A stretch of 64,000 nucleotides of DNA from Cyrtodaria siliqua. Taxonomy: Eukaryota > Mollusca > Bivalvia > Adapedonta > Hiatellidae. The notes under the pieces are model-generated. The model saw nothing but the letters and a program-made list of their open reading frames with translations, searched no databases and had not been told where the DNA came from. Position numbers and translations under genes: made by a program. The stretch covers positions 992,001 to 1,056,000 of the forward strand of contig JAWPHD010000003.1 in the NCBI GenBank assembly GCA_037043455.1, given 5' to 3'. The stretch's first letter is position 1; the number at the start of each line of letters is the position of its first letter. Positions 20,464 through 30,149 of this stretch are shown here, piece after piece.

Positions 20464-20781
20464 ATGGAACAAACATGTGACAAACTTGAGAAGTTAAAAG
20501 GCAAATATAGAAGAGTATTGTTGGGATGCAAACAGTGCATGGTGGAATATGATGTATTCGTACTAATTTTCTAGATACTAGAAAAAGTCAAATCAACAAG
20601 CGAAAAAGATTAACAATTAGAAATTAATTATTATCTAGAAAAACTTGATCATATCAATAGAAAGCTTATCAATTTAAAATGCATAATATGTGAATGCAGA
20701 AAAATAAAATATTCCATGGGAAAATTTGATGTGTATAGTGATGATGAGGATGATTGTCCTGTTCCTTCTGATTTTGTTTAA
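20464..20781 (+). pseudogene. small Polinton ORF with Cys-rich motif and acidic end
   Basis: A single frame of 106 codons from ATG 20464 to TAA 20779-20781 with two internal stops. N-terminus MEQTCDKLEKLKGKYRRVLL, then a CKQC pair; later KLINLKCIICECRKIKYS gives a second CxxC-type cluster; the end is YSDDEDDCPVPSDFV. This may be a small zinc-binding protein; not recognised. The last third is duplicated at about 21095-21216. Confidence 0.45.
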
Positions 20782-20839
20782 CAGCCGAGAAGCTTTATGT
20801 TGAAGTTATTTTAACAAAATATTTCGCTTCAGACGATTG

Positions 20840-21020
20840 GGGAAAAAAGGAGGACTTGCTAAAGTTCCGGTGCATCTCTACATTTCATTTCGGTAGAGGT
20901 ATACCAAACGGGGTTCTAGTAATGTTCTTTCCCAGGACATGCTGGCAAGAGGACTTGCCAAACTTCAGATGCGTCTCTACATTGCTTTTTCGGTAAATAT
21001 ATTACAAAATGGGGTTCTGA
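20840..21020. repeat. two tandem units of about 98 bp
   Basis: Each unit has GAGGACTTGC, then GCGTCTCTACATT or TGCATCTCTACATT, then TATACCAAACGGGGTTCT or TATTACAAAATGGGGTTCT. The last part of each unit resembles the terminal sequence of the Polinton. Confidence 0.65.
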
Positions 21021-21094
21021 TCATGTTTGTGGGGTTGCATGTTGAAATATCACCCAGTTATCGAAATATTAGGGATGCTGGCTATTACAATTAA

Positions 21095-21216
21095 AAATGT
21101 ATCAATAAAAAGCTTATCTAAAATGTAAATGCGGAAAAATAAAATATTCTATGATCAAGTGTGTTATGTATAGTGATGACGAGGATGATTGCCCTGTTCC
21201 TTCTGATTTTGTTTAA
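21095..21216 (+). repeat. duplicate of the 3' end of the preceding small ORF
   Basis: AGCTTATC, CKCGKIKYS and the complete YSDDEDDCPVPSDFV ending recur here about 435 bases after the first copy, followed again by a GTTTAACAG stop region. Identity is high but includes substitutions. Confidence 0.8.
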
Positions 21217-21253
21217 CAGTTGAGACTAGACCCAAAAAATAAAATAGTTGAAC

Positions 21254-21566
21254 CCTTCCAAAAAAGTAGCAAGTATACAAACTGGGGTTCCCACTTTGTT
21301 TAACAGCCGAGACTAAAATCATCTGCGGTGTTGGGTTTGAAAGATATTGATTACCCGATATGCAGTTGTTTTATTTGGGGTTAATTAAAAAAGTATCAAT
21401 TATTTATAAGTAGTTTAGAAACTAGGGGTGTAGGGGGAGTTTTCTTTGAGTGGGGTAGTAACGAATTTTAAATGTATCGGTTGGCTTGCCGGCCGACAAA
21501 TTTACTGACTCGTTGCATAAAACGCCCCTCAAAAAAACTGTGCCAATAACCCAAGTTTGTATTACT
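21254..21566 (-). repeat. Polinton right terminal inverted repeat
   Basis: Reverse complement of 5861-6163. The inner edge starts CCTTCCAAAAAAGTAGC and the outer end is CCCAAGTTTGTATTACT. A short extra block around 21476-21500 (GGCTTGCCGGCC) is an insertion relative to the left copy. Confidence 0.9.
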
Positions 21567-21572
21567 TACTAC
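21567..21572. other. 6-bp target-site duplication, right (TACTAC)
   Basis: Exact match to 5855-5860, directly after the Polinton terminus AGTAAT... read inward. Confidence 0.85.
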
Positions 21573-22095
21573 TACGAGGGACTGCTGCTGCAGCTGCAGG
21601 TATGTGTCCAGGGTTTCATTAGGTTGGTGCATCTATATTGTCGTCAAAAAACGATTGCTTTTTGCCTTGTAGTTTTCAAGATCATACGAAAGTATCGTAA
21701 TCTTCCACAAAATATGTGGTCAGAGTCCGATAATAAGGGTATTGTCTTATAAACGTGAGATTGAATGCCTTCCACAGAGGGGGTTTGTAAAATGTTATAA
21801 AATATAGGATCCTTTGAGCTATGTAAGTTGAGGCTCTTACAATGTAGCTCTTATATTCACCATGTTTGAACTCTGTTGTCTGAATGATGGGCCTCCACTT
21901 AAACGATCATTTTTTTATACTTTTTATGGCATTATCTCTATAGTTGTCAATAGAATCACCACTAAACATGTACAAAGACGCGTTGTTAAACAACATAATT
22001 ATTTTCAGCGAAGCTCACTATGCGATATCGTTTTAGAAGAAACAAGGGATAATTTTGAAGATCAGTCGTCGTCGATAATTTTGAAGATTAGTCGT
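21573..22095. other. no gene recognised
   Basis: Short frames without domains. It ends in a GTCGTC/TCC-rich patch that served as the target of the retrotransposon insertion at 22109. A pair of GATAATTTTGAAGAT repeats sits just before it. Confidence 0.4.
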
Positions 22096-22108
22096 CGTCC
22101 TCCTCCTC

Positions 22109-23062
22109 CGTCTGCCTGACAAGGCCTCTATCTTTTCAGCTGAACTTAAGGCAATTGAACTTGCCTTAAATTATATTCAGGAATCTGATGATGACCATTT
22201 TGTAATATTTTCTGATTCCCTTTCATCTCTTCAAGCACTGGGTAATATGAAGCATGATAACCCAGTTGTGCTTCAACTTTTAGAAAAGTACAATTCTCTT
22301 ATAATTGATAATGTTATTATTTTCTGCTGGCTTCCAAGCCATGTAGGAATACGTGGTAATGATAGAGCTGATAGTGCTGCTAAGATAGCATTAGATTTAC
22401 ATATAACTAATACCAAATTACCTTATACGGATTTTAAAAGTTGTATTAACACATATATTCGTAACTCTTGGCAAGCCGCTTGGGATTTGTCAGTTAACAA
22501 TAAACTCCATCCAATCAAACCGTTACTCGGAAAATGGCGTTCTTCTAGTAGACCCATTCGTCGAGAGGAAGTTGTCTTAGCCCGGTGCAGGATAGGGCAT
22601 ACACGTTATACTCATTCATATTTATTACAAGGTGAGCAATTACCAGAATGTATACCCTGCTTTGCACCGTTAACGGTCAAACACATCTTATTGGAATGTG
22701 TAGACTTTGATCCTATGCGTCAAAGGTACTACAATGTTAATACTATGAAAGAGTTATTTGATACTGTAGATTTTAGTCTTGTTTTAGATTTCCTGAAAGA
22801 GATCAGACTATATAAATCATTGTTATGTGTTCTTATATATATTTACTTGTTTATATACCCGTTGACGGGCATTTGTTGATTTACATACATACACCTATAT
22901 ATTACCCATATATTACACCTTATCATCCCTTATTTTTTAATAGTTTTATCTTTATATATTTACATTAATTTTTAATTAATACTTCATTTTTCATAAATGT
23001 TTGCGCACAATATGACCTATTTATGTGTCGACGTGCCGTAAAACACCATTCATTCATTCATT
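22109..23062 (+). mobile_element. 5'-truncated non-LTR retrotransposon fragment with RNase H domain, (CATT)n tail
   Basis: The coding part (about 22110-22879) is uninterrupted. RNase H residues are visible: the Glu in IFSAELKAIELAL, the Asp in VIFSDSLSSLQAL and the last Asp in WLPSHVGIRGNDRADSAAK. After a linker comes a zinc-knuckle-like end (CIPCFAPLTVKHILLECVDF) typical of the C-terminus of I/Nimb-type elements. The 3' UTR ends GTGTCGACGTGCCGTAAAACAC and (CATT)4. It is flanked by a 13-base duplication CGTCCTCCTCCTC (22096-22108 and 23063-23075). The open frame and clean duplication show recent insertion. Confidence 0.85.
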
Positions 23063-23276
23063 CGTCCTCCTCCTCATCTTCCCCCTCCTCCTCCTCCTAC
23101 CTACCTTTACAATATTAACAATAGCATCTGTAGTAGTAGTATTAGCAGAAGTAGTATTAGTAAAAGTAGTAGTAGTGGTAGTAGTAGTATTAGTAGCAGC
23201 GGTAGCGTTAGTAGTAATAGTAGTAGTAGCAGTAGCAATAAAAGTGTTAGTAGTAGAAGTAGTAGCAGTAGTAATG

Positions 23277-23343
<67 letters not shown>

Positions 23344-23654
23344 GAGGAGTAGGAGTAGCAGTAGCAGTTAGTAGTAGTAGTAGTGGTAATGGTAGTGGTA
23401 GTGGTAGTGGTAGTAGTAGTAGTAGTAGCAGCAGCAGTAGAAGTAGTCGCAGCAGTAGTGGTAGTAGTAGCATTATTATTATTATTAGTAGTAGTAGTAG
23501 TATCAATAGCAGCGGTAGTATAAGTAGTAACAGTAGTAGTAGCAGTAGCAACAAAAGTGTTATTAGTAGAAGTAGTAAAAGTAGTAAGTGTAGTAGTAGT
23601 AGTAGCAGCAGCAACAGCAGTAGCAGCAGTTGTAGTAGTAGTAGTAGTAGTAGC

Positions 23655-23710
<56 letters not shown>

Positions 23711-23730
23711 CAGCAGCAGTAGCAGCAGTT

Positions 23731-23767
<37 letters not shown>

Positions 23768-23769
23768 AT
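23063..23769. repeat. long compound trinucleotide microsatellite (TCC, then AGT/AGC)
   Basis: About 40 bases of TCC-rich sequence are followed by about 650 bases of AGT units with AGC blocks (for example 23310-23340). Longest pure runs are near 23640-23710 and 23730-23768. All open frames here, such as runs of Ser, Val, Ala, Thr or Leu, are repeat artefacts. Confidence 0.97.
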
Positions 23770-24195
23770 ATATTCATTTAAAGGCTGGGACGTAAGGATG
23801 GTTCAGTTTCTTCTTTAATGTATTACCCCCAAAATGGACGAGACTAGTATCAGATTGAATCTGGTGAAATTAAGCCCACGAGAAGCAGTGCAATACATCC
23901 TTAAACTTAATGGAAACATAAATTAAACTGAGAAGTGTAAACTTCTGAGACTGAGACTGAGGAATGTATAGAAGTAAGTAAATAAATAAAGAATGAAGGC
24001 ATACACTGACTTACAAACGATATTCCAAACAAAACATGAACTTGAATATATGGCTATGTATGCTAAATATATAAAAGAAAATAAAACGTGTCCCCATGCA
24101 CTTGCTTTTACACGCAGACCTAATGTTTTCGCGAACAACTCCCGTAACCGTAGCGGCGACGGGTACGAAATCTTACGGTACAAACCCAGACTACC
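23770..24195. other. no gene recognised
   Basis: A 68-codon frame at 23993-24199 has no domain I recognise. It may belong to the retrotransposon relic that follows, because it abuts it, but nothing in the sequence proves this. Confidence 0.35.
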
Positions 24196-24790
24196 ATGAG
24201 ATTCCCGTACCTTAACCATTTAACAATCGAGAGGATAACAGCCGCTTTAAATGTTCCAGAGAAAGGCAAGAACCAGCATTCTGTTATGGAACCAATCATA
24301 ATCTCTGTTAATGGAATACTTAAGCTGCTGAAAGACTTAAATCCCCACAAAGCTGCAGGCCCTGACAACATTAAGCCACTTTTATTGCAACAGCTTCGAG
24401 AAGAGATATCTCCAATTATACAGGTAATCTTTCAGAGATCACTAGACTCGGGTCGAGTCCCTAAAGACTGGAATGGAATGAATGAATGAATGAATGAATG
24501 AATGGTGTTTTACGGCACGTCGACACATAAATAGGCCATATTGTGCGCAAAAACTGATGAAAGATGAAGAAATAAAGTAGTAATTAAAAATAATGTTAAT
24601 ATATAACAAATAAAACTATTTACAAATAAAGGATGATATGGTAGTAATTTAAACTATATATGTAAATCAACAAATGCCCGTCAACGGGTATATAATGGAA
24701 TTGTATTATATAATGTGATTGGAATGGAGCGAATGTATGTCCTCTCTTCAAAAACGGTGAGAAATGTGACGCTGCTATTAGACCTGTACA
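24196..24790 (+). pseudogene. reverse-transcriptase relic of a Jockey/CR1-like retrotransposon, interrupted
   Basis: The N-terminal RT region is legible: GILKLLKDLNPHKAAGPDNI and LREEISPIIQVIFQRSLDSG, then VPKDWNG. The frame is cut at 24478 by a second retrotransposon and resumes at 24717 with WNGANVCPLFKNGEKCDAA. It is then cut again at 24795 by the Transib-like element. Both junctions fall within recognisable RT sequence, giving a clear order of insertion. Confidence 0.8.
24478..24716 (-). mobile_element. 3' end of the RNase H retrotransposon, reverse orientation, with target duplication
   Basis: Reverse complement of about 22855-23062: (ATGA)n start, GTGTTTTACGGCACGTCGAC, and CCCGTCAACGGGTATA. 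It is flanked by 12-base duplications GACTGGAATGGA (24466-24477) and GATTGGAATGGA (24717-24728), differing at one base. This is a 5'-truncated copy inserted in the RT relic. Confidence 0.88.
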
Positions 24791-24794
24791 ACTA

Positions 24795-27164
24795 CACAGT
24801 GTAGAAACGAACTGTATCACCTCCCGGATGTTGCGATGTGATTTCAATGGCGAGCTCAGTAAAGTGAATACACATGGTTAAAAAAGTATCTGTTACTTGG
24901 ATTATATCTTGAAGACAGTAAATAAAATTGTTTTACCTATTATCCTAATGGATTTCGTTAACGTTCTCATTTGCTTATTAATGTCAAATCGGCACATATG
25001 ACGTTAAATCACTGAAAATAATCCGACTTTTCTGATGAAATCGACACCCCGACATATGTGTAAAGCCATTTTCATCAAGTGTACGCAAGTTTAAGACCAT
25101 TGATAATATAGAACGTGTTAGCTAGCATATTGATGTAAACTTCGGATGTATGAAATGCTTTCATATTGTTATTTTACCGTGTGGCGGTTCCAAAATCTGA
25201 GGGATGTCTTGTGTAATGACTGTATGACTTATTGCATTGATTGTGTATGTCAATTGCGATTACGGATATTCAATATGTATGACTTATTGCGATTTTTTTA
25301 TTGTGATTTTGACTTATTTAGTCAATGTTTTCGTCTTTTTCAGGTAAAATGAAAGCATAACGATGTATTTACTGTGACCATTCGACGAAAGACTTCAGTG
25401 AATATATTAACCATTGTACAGAAAACCACGAGGACTGCAATGTAAAAGTTAAAATTTCAAAATATGATTCAAATACAAAACAAATAGCACTAATTGAAAA
25501 AGTTCAAATGAATAAACATACCATGGTATACGGCGGAGAAACGTAATAATATGTAGCATGCATATGGATATTGATAGGTCAGAGTCAATGTCACTGTTAC
25601 TAAAATATATTGAACTATATGTACGACTTTAATTCATTAGATTTTACGTTGCTTGAAAAAAAATTAAGATTAAAAGTAAAACTTTTAAATTGTGTGTGTT
25701 TAAACATGCCAATCCTCCCAATGCAAAAATGATGTCAACCATTGTAGATTATTACGGGAAACATAAACATGATAAATTATGTAAATACAATGTTCAATGA
25801 AAATACACGATGTTTGATCAATTATTGTCTTAAAAAGCAAATGGGGAGTTAATAATGTTCTTATGAATACGTATATGCAGATTATCTTTTATCATAAATA
25901 AAACAATAACGTGTCGAGGAAAACAAAAAGTTCGCAACTGTTTGCATCACATTTCCACAACATATATCAAAAAATAAATCAATATAGATCATGTACCCAT
26001 ACATGTATATATCAATTGTTATTCCGAAATTGCTGATGTACAAACTAACAGCACGTTGTGTATAAGAAACTACATGTATAGTCAACACAGCAATCGGTGA
26101 TTTTTTTAGAACAACGCAACAGGCACCATCGCAGATGAGTCAGCCATACAAGAATTCGGAAAATACTGCATTAATTGTATTGATTTACACCCGGTTAAAG
26201 AAGATTTCTATACTTTGTGTCCTATCATTGAAATATCTGATTTATTTTCGTTAGACTTCGATCTAACAAACCAAGTTATGGAATAAAAACTAGGAAGTAT
26301 TGCATGCTAATAGTTTTTAAAAATAAAAAGAGATCACAATTGATCTTCAAGGAATTAAAACATGGCTTTTGGTGACAAATTTAGGCAAAAATGTCGAAAT
26401 CACCAAAGAAAGGGTGTTTCAACCCCAACAAAATAACTAAAACCTCCTGTTATTTGTTTTCAACATTCCAATCATATGGTTCAGTCTATCCTTTAAAATT
26501 TTATACCAAAAAAATGTGAGTTTCCAAAAAATGTTTTTAACCAAAAGACACGCAATGGAAACTACAGAAATCGTCTTTAAGAGACCGAATGTCTACTTTT
26601 AAGTATTATAGTATATCTGAACATTACATTTTAACCAAATTAACACCAGAAATCAATTATATTAAATCGCAAGAAGGCATACATTACCATCGCAAGAAGT
26701 CATACAAATGATTATTAATATCTGGCAAGAAGTCATACAGTATGAACAATACACTTGAACGAAGTTTTTCTTTATGTCTGAGAAAAGGACAAAACATAGA
26801 CAATGCTGTGTATAGCGTATGAATGATTTATACCCTGAAGCACAAATCCCGTGTATGAATAATTCTAAATAATAGATTTCTTTCGAGAATAGCCTAGTTC
26901 TTCTGCACGAGGCCGTGTCAAATCCCGAAGTTGTAAGTGATTTTTATGCTTTTTTACTAAAATGTTAACCTGTCACATGATATATTCTAGAGGTATGAAA
27001 CAATGAATGTCTCTGTTAGATATCAATTATCATTTGATTACTGTTTATCGATAAAAACTGTTTAAATTTTACGTTTTCATTACGGATGTTGACTTGCTAT
27101 AGGTCGCCATTTAAAAATCACATCGCAACATCCGGGAGGTGATACAGTTCGTTTCTACACTGTG
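24795..27164. mobile_element. 2.37-kb DNA transposon with Transib/RAG-like ends (CACAGTG, 5-bp target duplication)
   Basis: The first 50 bases (CACAGTGTAGAAACGAACTG...) are an exact inverted match to the last 50, with weaker similarity beyond. Exact 5-bp duplications AACTA flank it (24790-24794, 27165-27169). Heptamer CACAGTG plus a 5-bp duplication is the signature of the Transib/ProtoRAG superfamily. Inside I see no transposase. A single C2H2-like finger (CIYCDHSTKDFSEYINHCTENH, near 25370-25435, stop codon just before it) follows a possible splice acceptor TTTTTCAG at 25336-25343. A second coding-like patch reads FGKYCINCIDLHPVKEDFYTL (26153-26220). It is non-autonomous or decayed. Confidence 0.75.
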
Positions 27165-27169
27165 AACTA

Positions 27170-27910
27170 ACTACGGTAACGATTACGGTAAGTATTACTA
27201 TAAGGAATACCGACTAAACCAAAGGGGTTTTCTCAACAAGCAATACGCCTTGAATGCTCGACCAAGCGTTTGCGCATCACTATATATAGGCCAATAAAAT
27301 GTATTATTGACACTACATAAACTTGTAGGAAAAGTGGGTGGTCTGCCACTACTACAAAAAAATCAACCGTCATATATAGCCTAAAATGTAAAATGAAAAT
27401 AACGCACACCAACATTCAACCTTCATTACTTTAGAATTGATTAGAATTTATTGAACTAGTTGGCATACATGATATGATGAGATGGTTTACAGAGCAATAT
27501 ATCATTTTTACGAACGACCAGTTATTCACCATGCTTCCTTTTCTAAGCCTCACTTAATATTCGCTTCATACCATCTTTGCAAACTGGTTTAATTAATTTA
27601 ATATTTTTGCATTCACTTGATACTTTCCTTTGAAACTATAAAGCGTTTAATCTCGAAAATATTTCTTTTTTCAAGTATTGACTATTTACGCACGCATTTA
27701 AAGCTACAGAGTCCCTATATCAATCGATTTCTTCTTTGTAGGCGTGTCTTTATTTGTAACTTCATGTTCACCAGCTCATGTCGAAATCGGGTATTTAAGC
27801 GAGCAAATATAGCGCAGGAAATCATTTACTGTATATACATCGACCAATGCACATCGTACCTATACAAAGGTAACAGTAATGTTTACAGAGAAAAAAAAAG
27901 GTTATTTTCT
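27170..27910. other. no gene recognised
   Basis: AT-rich. Frames at 27233-27415 and 27617-27964 lack any domain. The interrupted RT relic does not clearly resume after 27170. Confidence 0.35.
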
Positions 27911-27978
27911 TTCGGGGCTCGTACACACGACCTTCTGATTCAAGTCTGGTGCTCTACCCACTGAACTACAACGCTACT
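27911..27978 (-). repeat. tRNA-like sequence (SINE head or tRNA pseudogene)
   Basis: Read on the minus strand it starts GTAGCGTTGTAGTTCAGTGG, a good A box, and continues with GGTAGAGCACCAGACTTGAA. The B-box region (GTGTGTACGAGCC) is degenerate and the arms do not pair well, so a working tRNA is unlikely. Confidence 0.5.
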
Positions 27979-28259
27979 TGAGAAAATAGTATACTAACTA
28001 CCATATATTATGAGGCAAAATAACTTAACATATTTGAACGCAACTAAAGATGGATCAATAAATATGTAGTCCATATTGTCGCACGTGTAAATTAACATTG
28101 CCTGGTGTAATAATGTATGTTATCAATATGAAACTAAAACTTCGCCTCAAATCAACCAAATCTCGACTTGTTATTTAGCGCTTGATGAGTTTGTGTGCGT
28201 GCGCTTTTAATTACGTAATGCCTGTTAAGTGTTAAAAATGCTACAACATACCAATAAAT

Positions 28260-28338
28260 AGCAGTGGTCTAGTGGTTCAGCGTTCATCTTTCAAATCTTA
28301 CAAGTGCAAGGCTGTGGTTTAAATCCCGTTCCGGGCAA
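28260..28338 (+). repeat. tRNA-like sequence (SINE head or tRNA pseudogene)
   Basis: GCAGTGGTCTAGTGGTTCAG gives an A box and GTGGTTTAAATCCCG a B box at tRNA spacing. The anticodon arm is distorted. Similar heads occur at 58.2-58.5 kb. Confidence 0.5.
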
Positions 28339-28690
28339 CTATTTTTTTATCACATATATTCTGGAGCCGTATATATATCGATGTTACTTGTACGGAGGCT
28401 AAATAAAAATGTGAACTTTTACGCATCGATTTCTGCTTATATACCGACTTTTGGGGTATTCGTCGATTTGAAACTACTTCACACGTGACTCATTCATATT
28501 CATGAGTTATTACCAGTTAAAATAAGGACTGTACAGCTTTAAGGACATATTGCGACTTGATCATTAAAAAAGCATGGGAATCTTGTTTATTTACTGACTG
28601 CAGGCTCCATGACCGATCAACTCAGGTATATAAATTGAGGCCCGCTTTTAGTTTTTTCTTTGTGTTACATTGCTATGTGCAATCAAGGTA
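28339..28690. other. no gene recognised
   Basis: Unassigned AT-rich sequence. Nothing repeated elsewhere in the window was noticed. Confidence 0.35.
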
Positions 28691-29312
28691 AGTGTACACT
28701 TATAAATCCAACCCACACGCTCAAGAACGCCAGTTCCATCAGCATACATACTTCATGGTCAGACGACTCTTGAGACTGTTAGTAGCGCAAAGTACCTCGG
28801 TGATAACATCAGTAATGATCTGCTGTGGAACAACCACATCCAGAAGTTTAGTACTTCAGGAAATAGAAGTCTAGGGTTTCTAAAACGCAACATCCGGAGT
28901 AAAAATCCAGGCATCAGGTCCACTGCATATAAAGCACTAGAACTCCAGTATTAGAGTATTCCTCATCAGTATGGATCGAGTCTTTATACCCAGAACAACA
29001 CCGACAAGTTGAAAATGGTTCAACGAAAAGCAGCAAGGTGGGTACATAATGATTATTCATATCAGTCTAGTGTAAATACCATAGTTTTAATGAGCTGAGA
29101 CATGGAGTACAAGACCGACGTTCTGATGCCCAACTTCAATTGTTCTTCAAAATAGTATATGGATTATACTGTCATCGTGTAGACTATTACAAGTATTATT
29201 TTTTCCCGCTGTCATTATGGCAGTAAAATAACCTGTCATCTAACATTGCTATGCTGTCCAGTCTGAATTCTTTCAAGCTGGCAGTTTGCACTCTCAGTCA
29301 CCAGCTGCCCTA
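28691..29312 (+). pseudogene. C-terminal reverse-transcriptase relic (CR1/L2-like)
   Basis: In several frames: TLETVSSAKYLG, SNDLLWNNHIQK, GFLKRNIRSKNPGIRSTAYK, RKAARWVHNDYS and DRRSDAQLQLFFKIVYGL. The end is LNSFKLAVCTLSHQLP. The same blocks in the same order occur at 56480-57189 and partly at 30151-30432, so three relics of related elements lie in this window. Confidence 0.8.
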
Positions 29313-29798
29313 AATTTGTAAACGCCCGTATGTGGAATTTTCCGATGTCCGAATCGGAATTCTGAAGATTTCTTGGAAATATATCGGAAATCGCATAAAA
29401 TGTTTGAAAAATAAGTTCGAATTCAGAAAAACATATTTTTTTATTTGGTAGTTAAATCTTGTTGATACATAAAATTCTACATTATAATATTGTTTTATAC
29501 TATAATATAAAAACCCTGACAATACTATATGAAAATAAGTACAACAGTTGTTAATAAAAACAAATGTATATAATTATAAGTGCTTCTTTGCAGTAAGAAT
29601 TTAAAAGAAATCTTACTCCCAGAGAGTACTAAATTATATTCATGATACATGTTTAACTCATTCATCATGAATACTTGAGATAAGCTAATTAATATCCAGC
29701 AATCATACTAATGAATGTATGATACCCACATGCTATACTAGTATATTACTCTGAACGCATCTGAAGATTGTAAATTAACACTCCGTTGAACCATTTCA
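29313..29798. other. no gene recognised
   Basis: AT-rich. The 70-codon minus frame has no domain. Confidence 0.35.
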
Positions 29799-30104
29799 AT
29801 AAATACTGATAAAAGTGATCCTTTAGGAGCAACAAACACAATTAAGAGAATAAAGCAGCAGACTCGGTTTTATTGAGTCTGTTCATGAGAAGTAATGAAA
29901 GAAGCAAAACCTATCACGCCCACTAGCACCGGCTTAAGCGGTATTGGGCTCGTTGGTCCCAAAGGACCAGTAAAATTAACACTACTGATTTGTAGCACTG
30001 GGAGACTTCTTACAGCCGCCACACTGCACTAAACGAACGCTAGTGTAAATGTTAATAAATACTGATAAAGGTGATCCTTTGGGAGCAACAAACACAATTA
30101 AGAA
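29799..30104 (-). repeat. dispersed SINE-like repeat, copy A, with a partial direct duplication
   Basis: 29799-30040 is the reverse complement of 33641-33903, lacking an internal block of about 20 bases present there. Directly after it, 30048-30104 repeats the first about 57 bases (AATAAATACTGATAAA...ACACAATTAAGA). The CCAACGAGCCCAATA and CCGGCTTAAGCGGTA regions are the best landmarks. Confidence 0.8.
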
Positions 30105-30149
30105 GTCGGTGTATTTTGTTTTTGGTGTGTGAACTTCATACAGTGCTAG

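Larger units (their letters stand above)
5861..21566. mobile_element. Polinton/Maverick self-synthesising DNA transposon, complete but decayed (15.7 kb)
   Basis: Seen directly: terminal inverted repeats of about 300 bp, termini starting AGTA, an exact 6-bp target duplication, and inside them a retroviral-type integrase with chromodomain, FtsK/HerA-type packaging ATPase, adenovirus-type protease remnant, capsid-type proteins and protein-primed DNA polymerase B. That combination defines Polintons. The structural block is read leftward and the replication block rightward, meeting at a divergent intergenic region near 13,030-13,071. The 15.7-kb size is normal for the family. Almost every gene has stops or frameshifts and two Penelope-type fragments have inserted, so this copy cannot be autonomous. 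Confidence 0.95.

Noticed and set aside
23025..23795. Long open frames of Ser, Val, Ala, Thr, Leu or Ile runs in the trinucleotide tract
   Set aside because: They exist in several frames on both strands only because a trinucleotide repeat has no stops; no domain and no start context.
24795..27164. hAT transposon (ends CAGTG, 8-bp duplication)
   Set aside because: Taking CAGTG as the end gives flanks CAACTACA and TGAACTAA, which do not match, whereas a CACAGTG end gives an exact 5-bp duplication.
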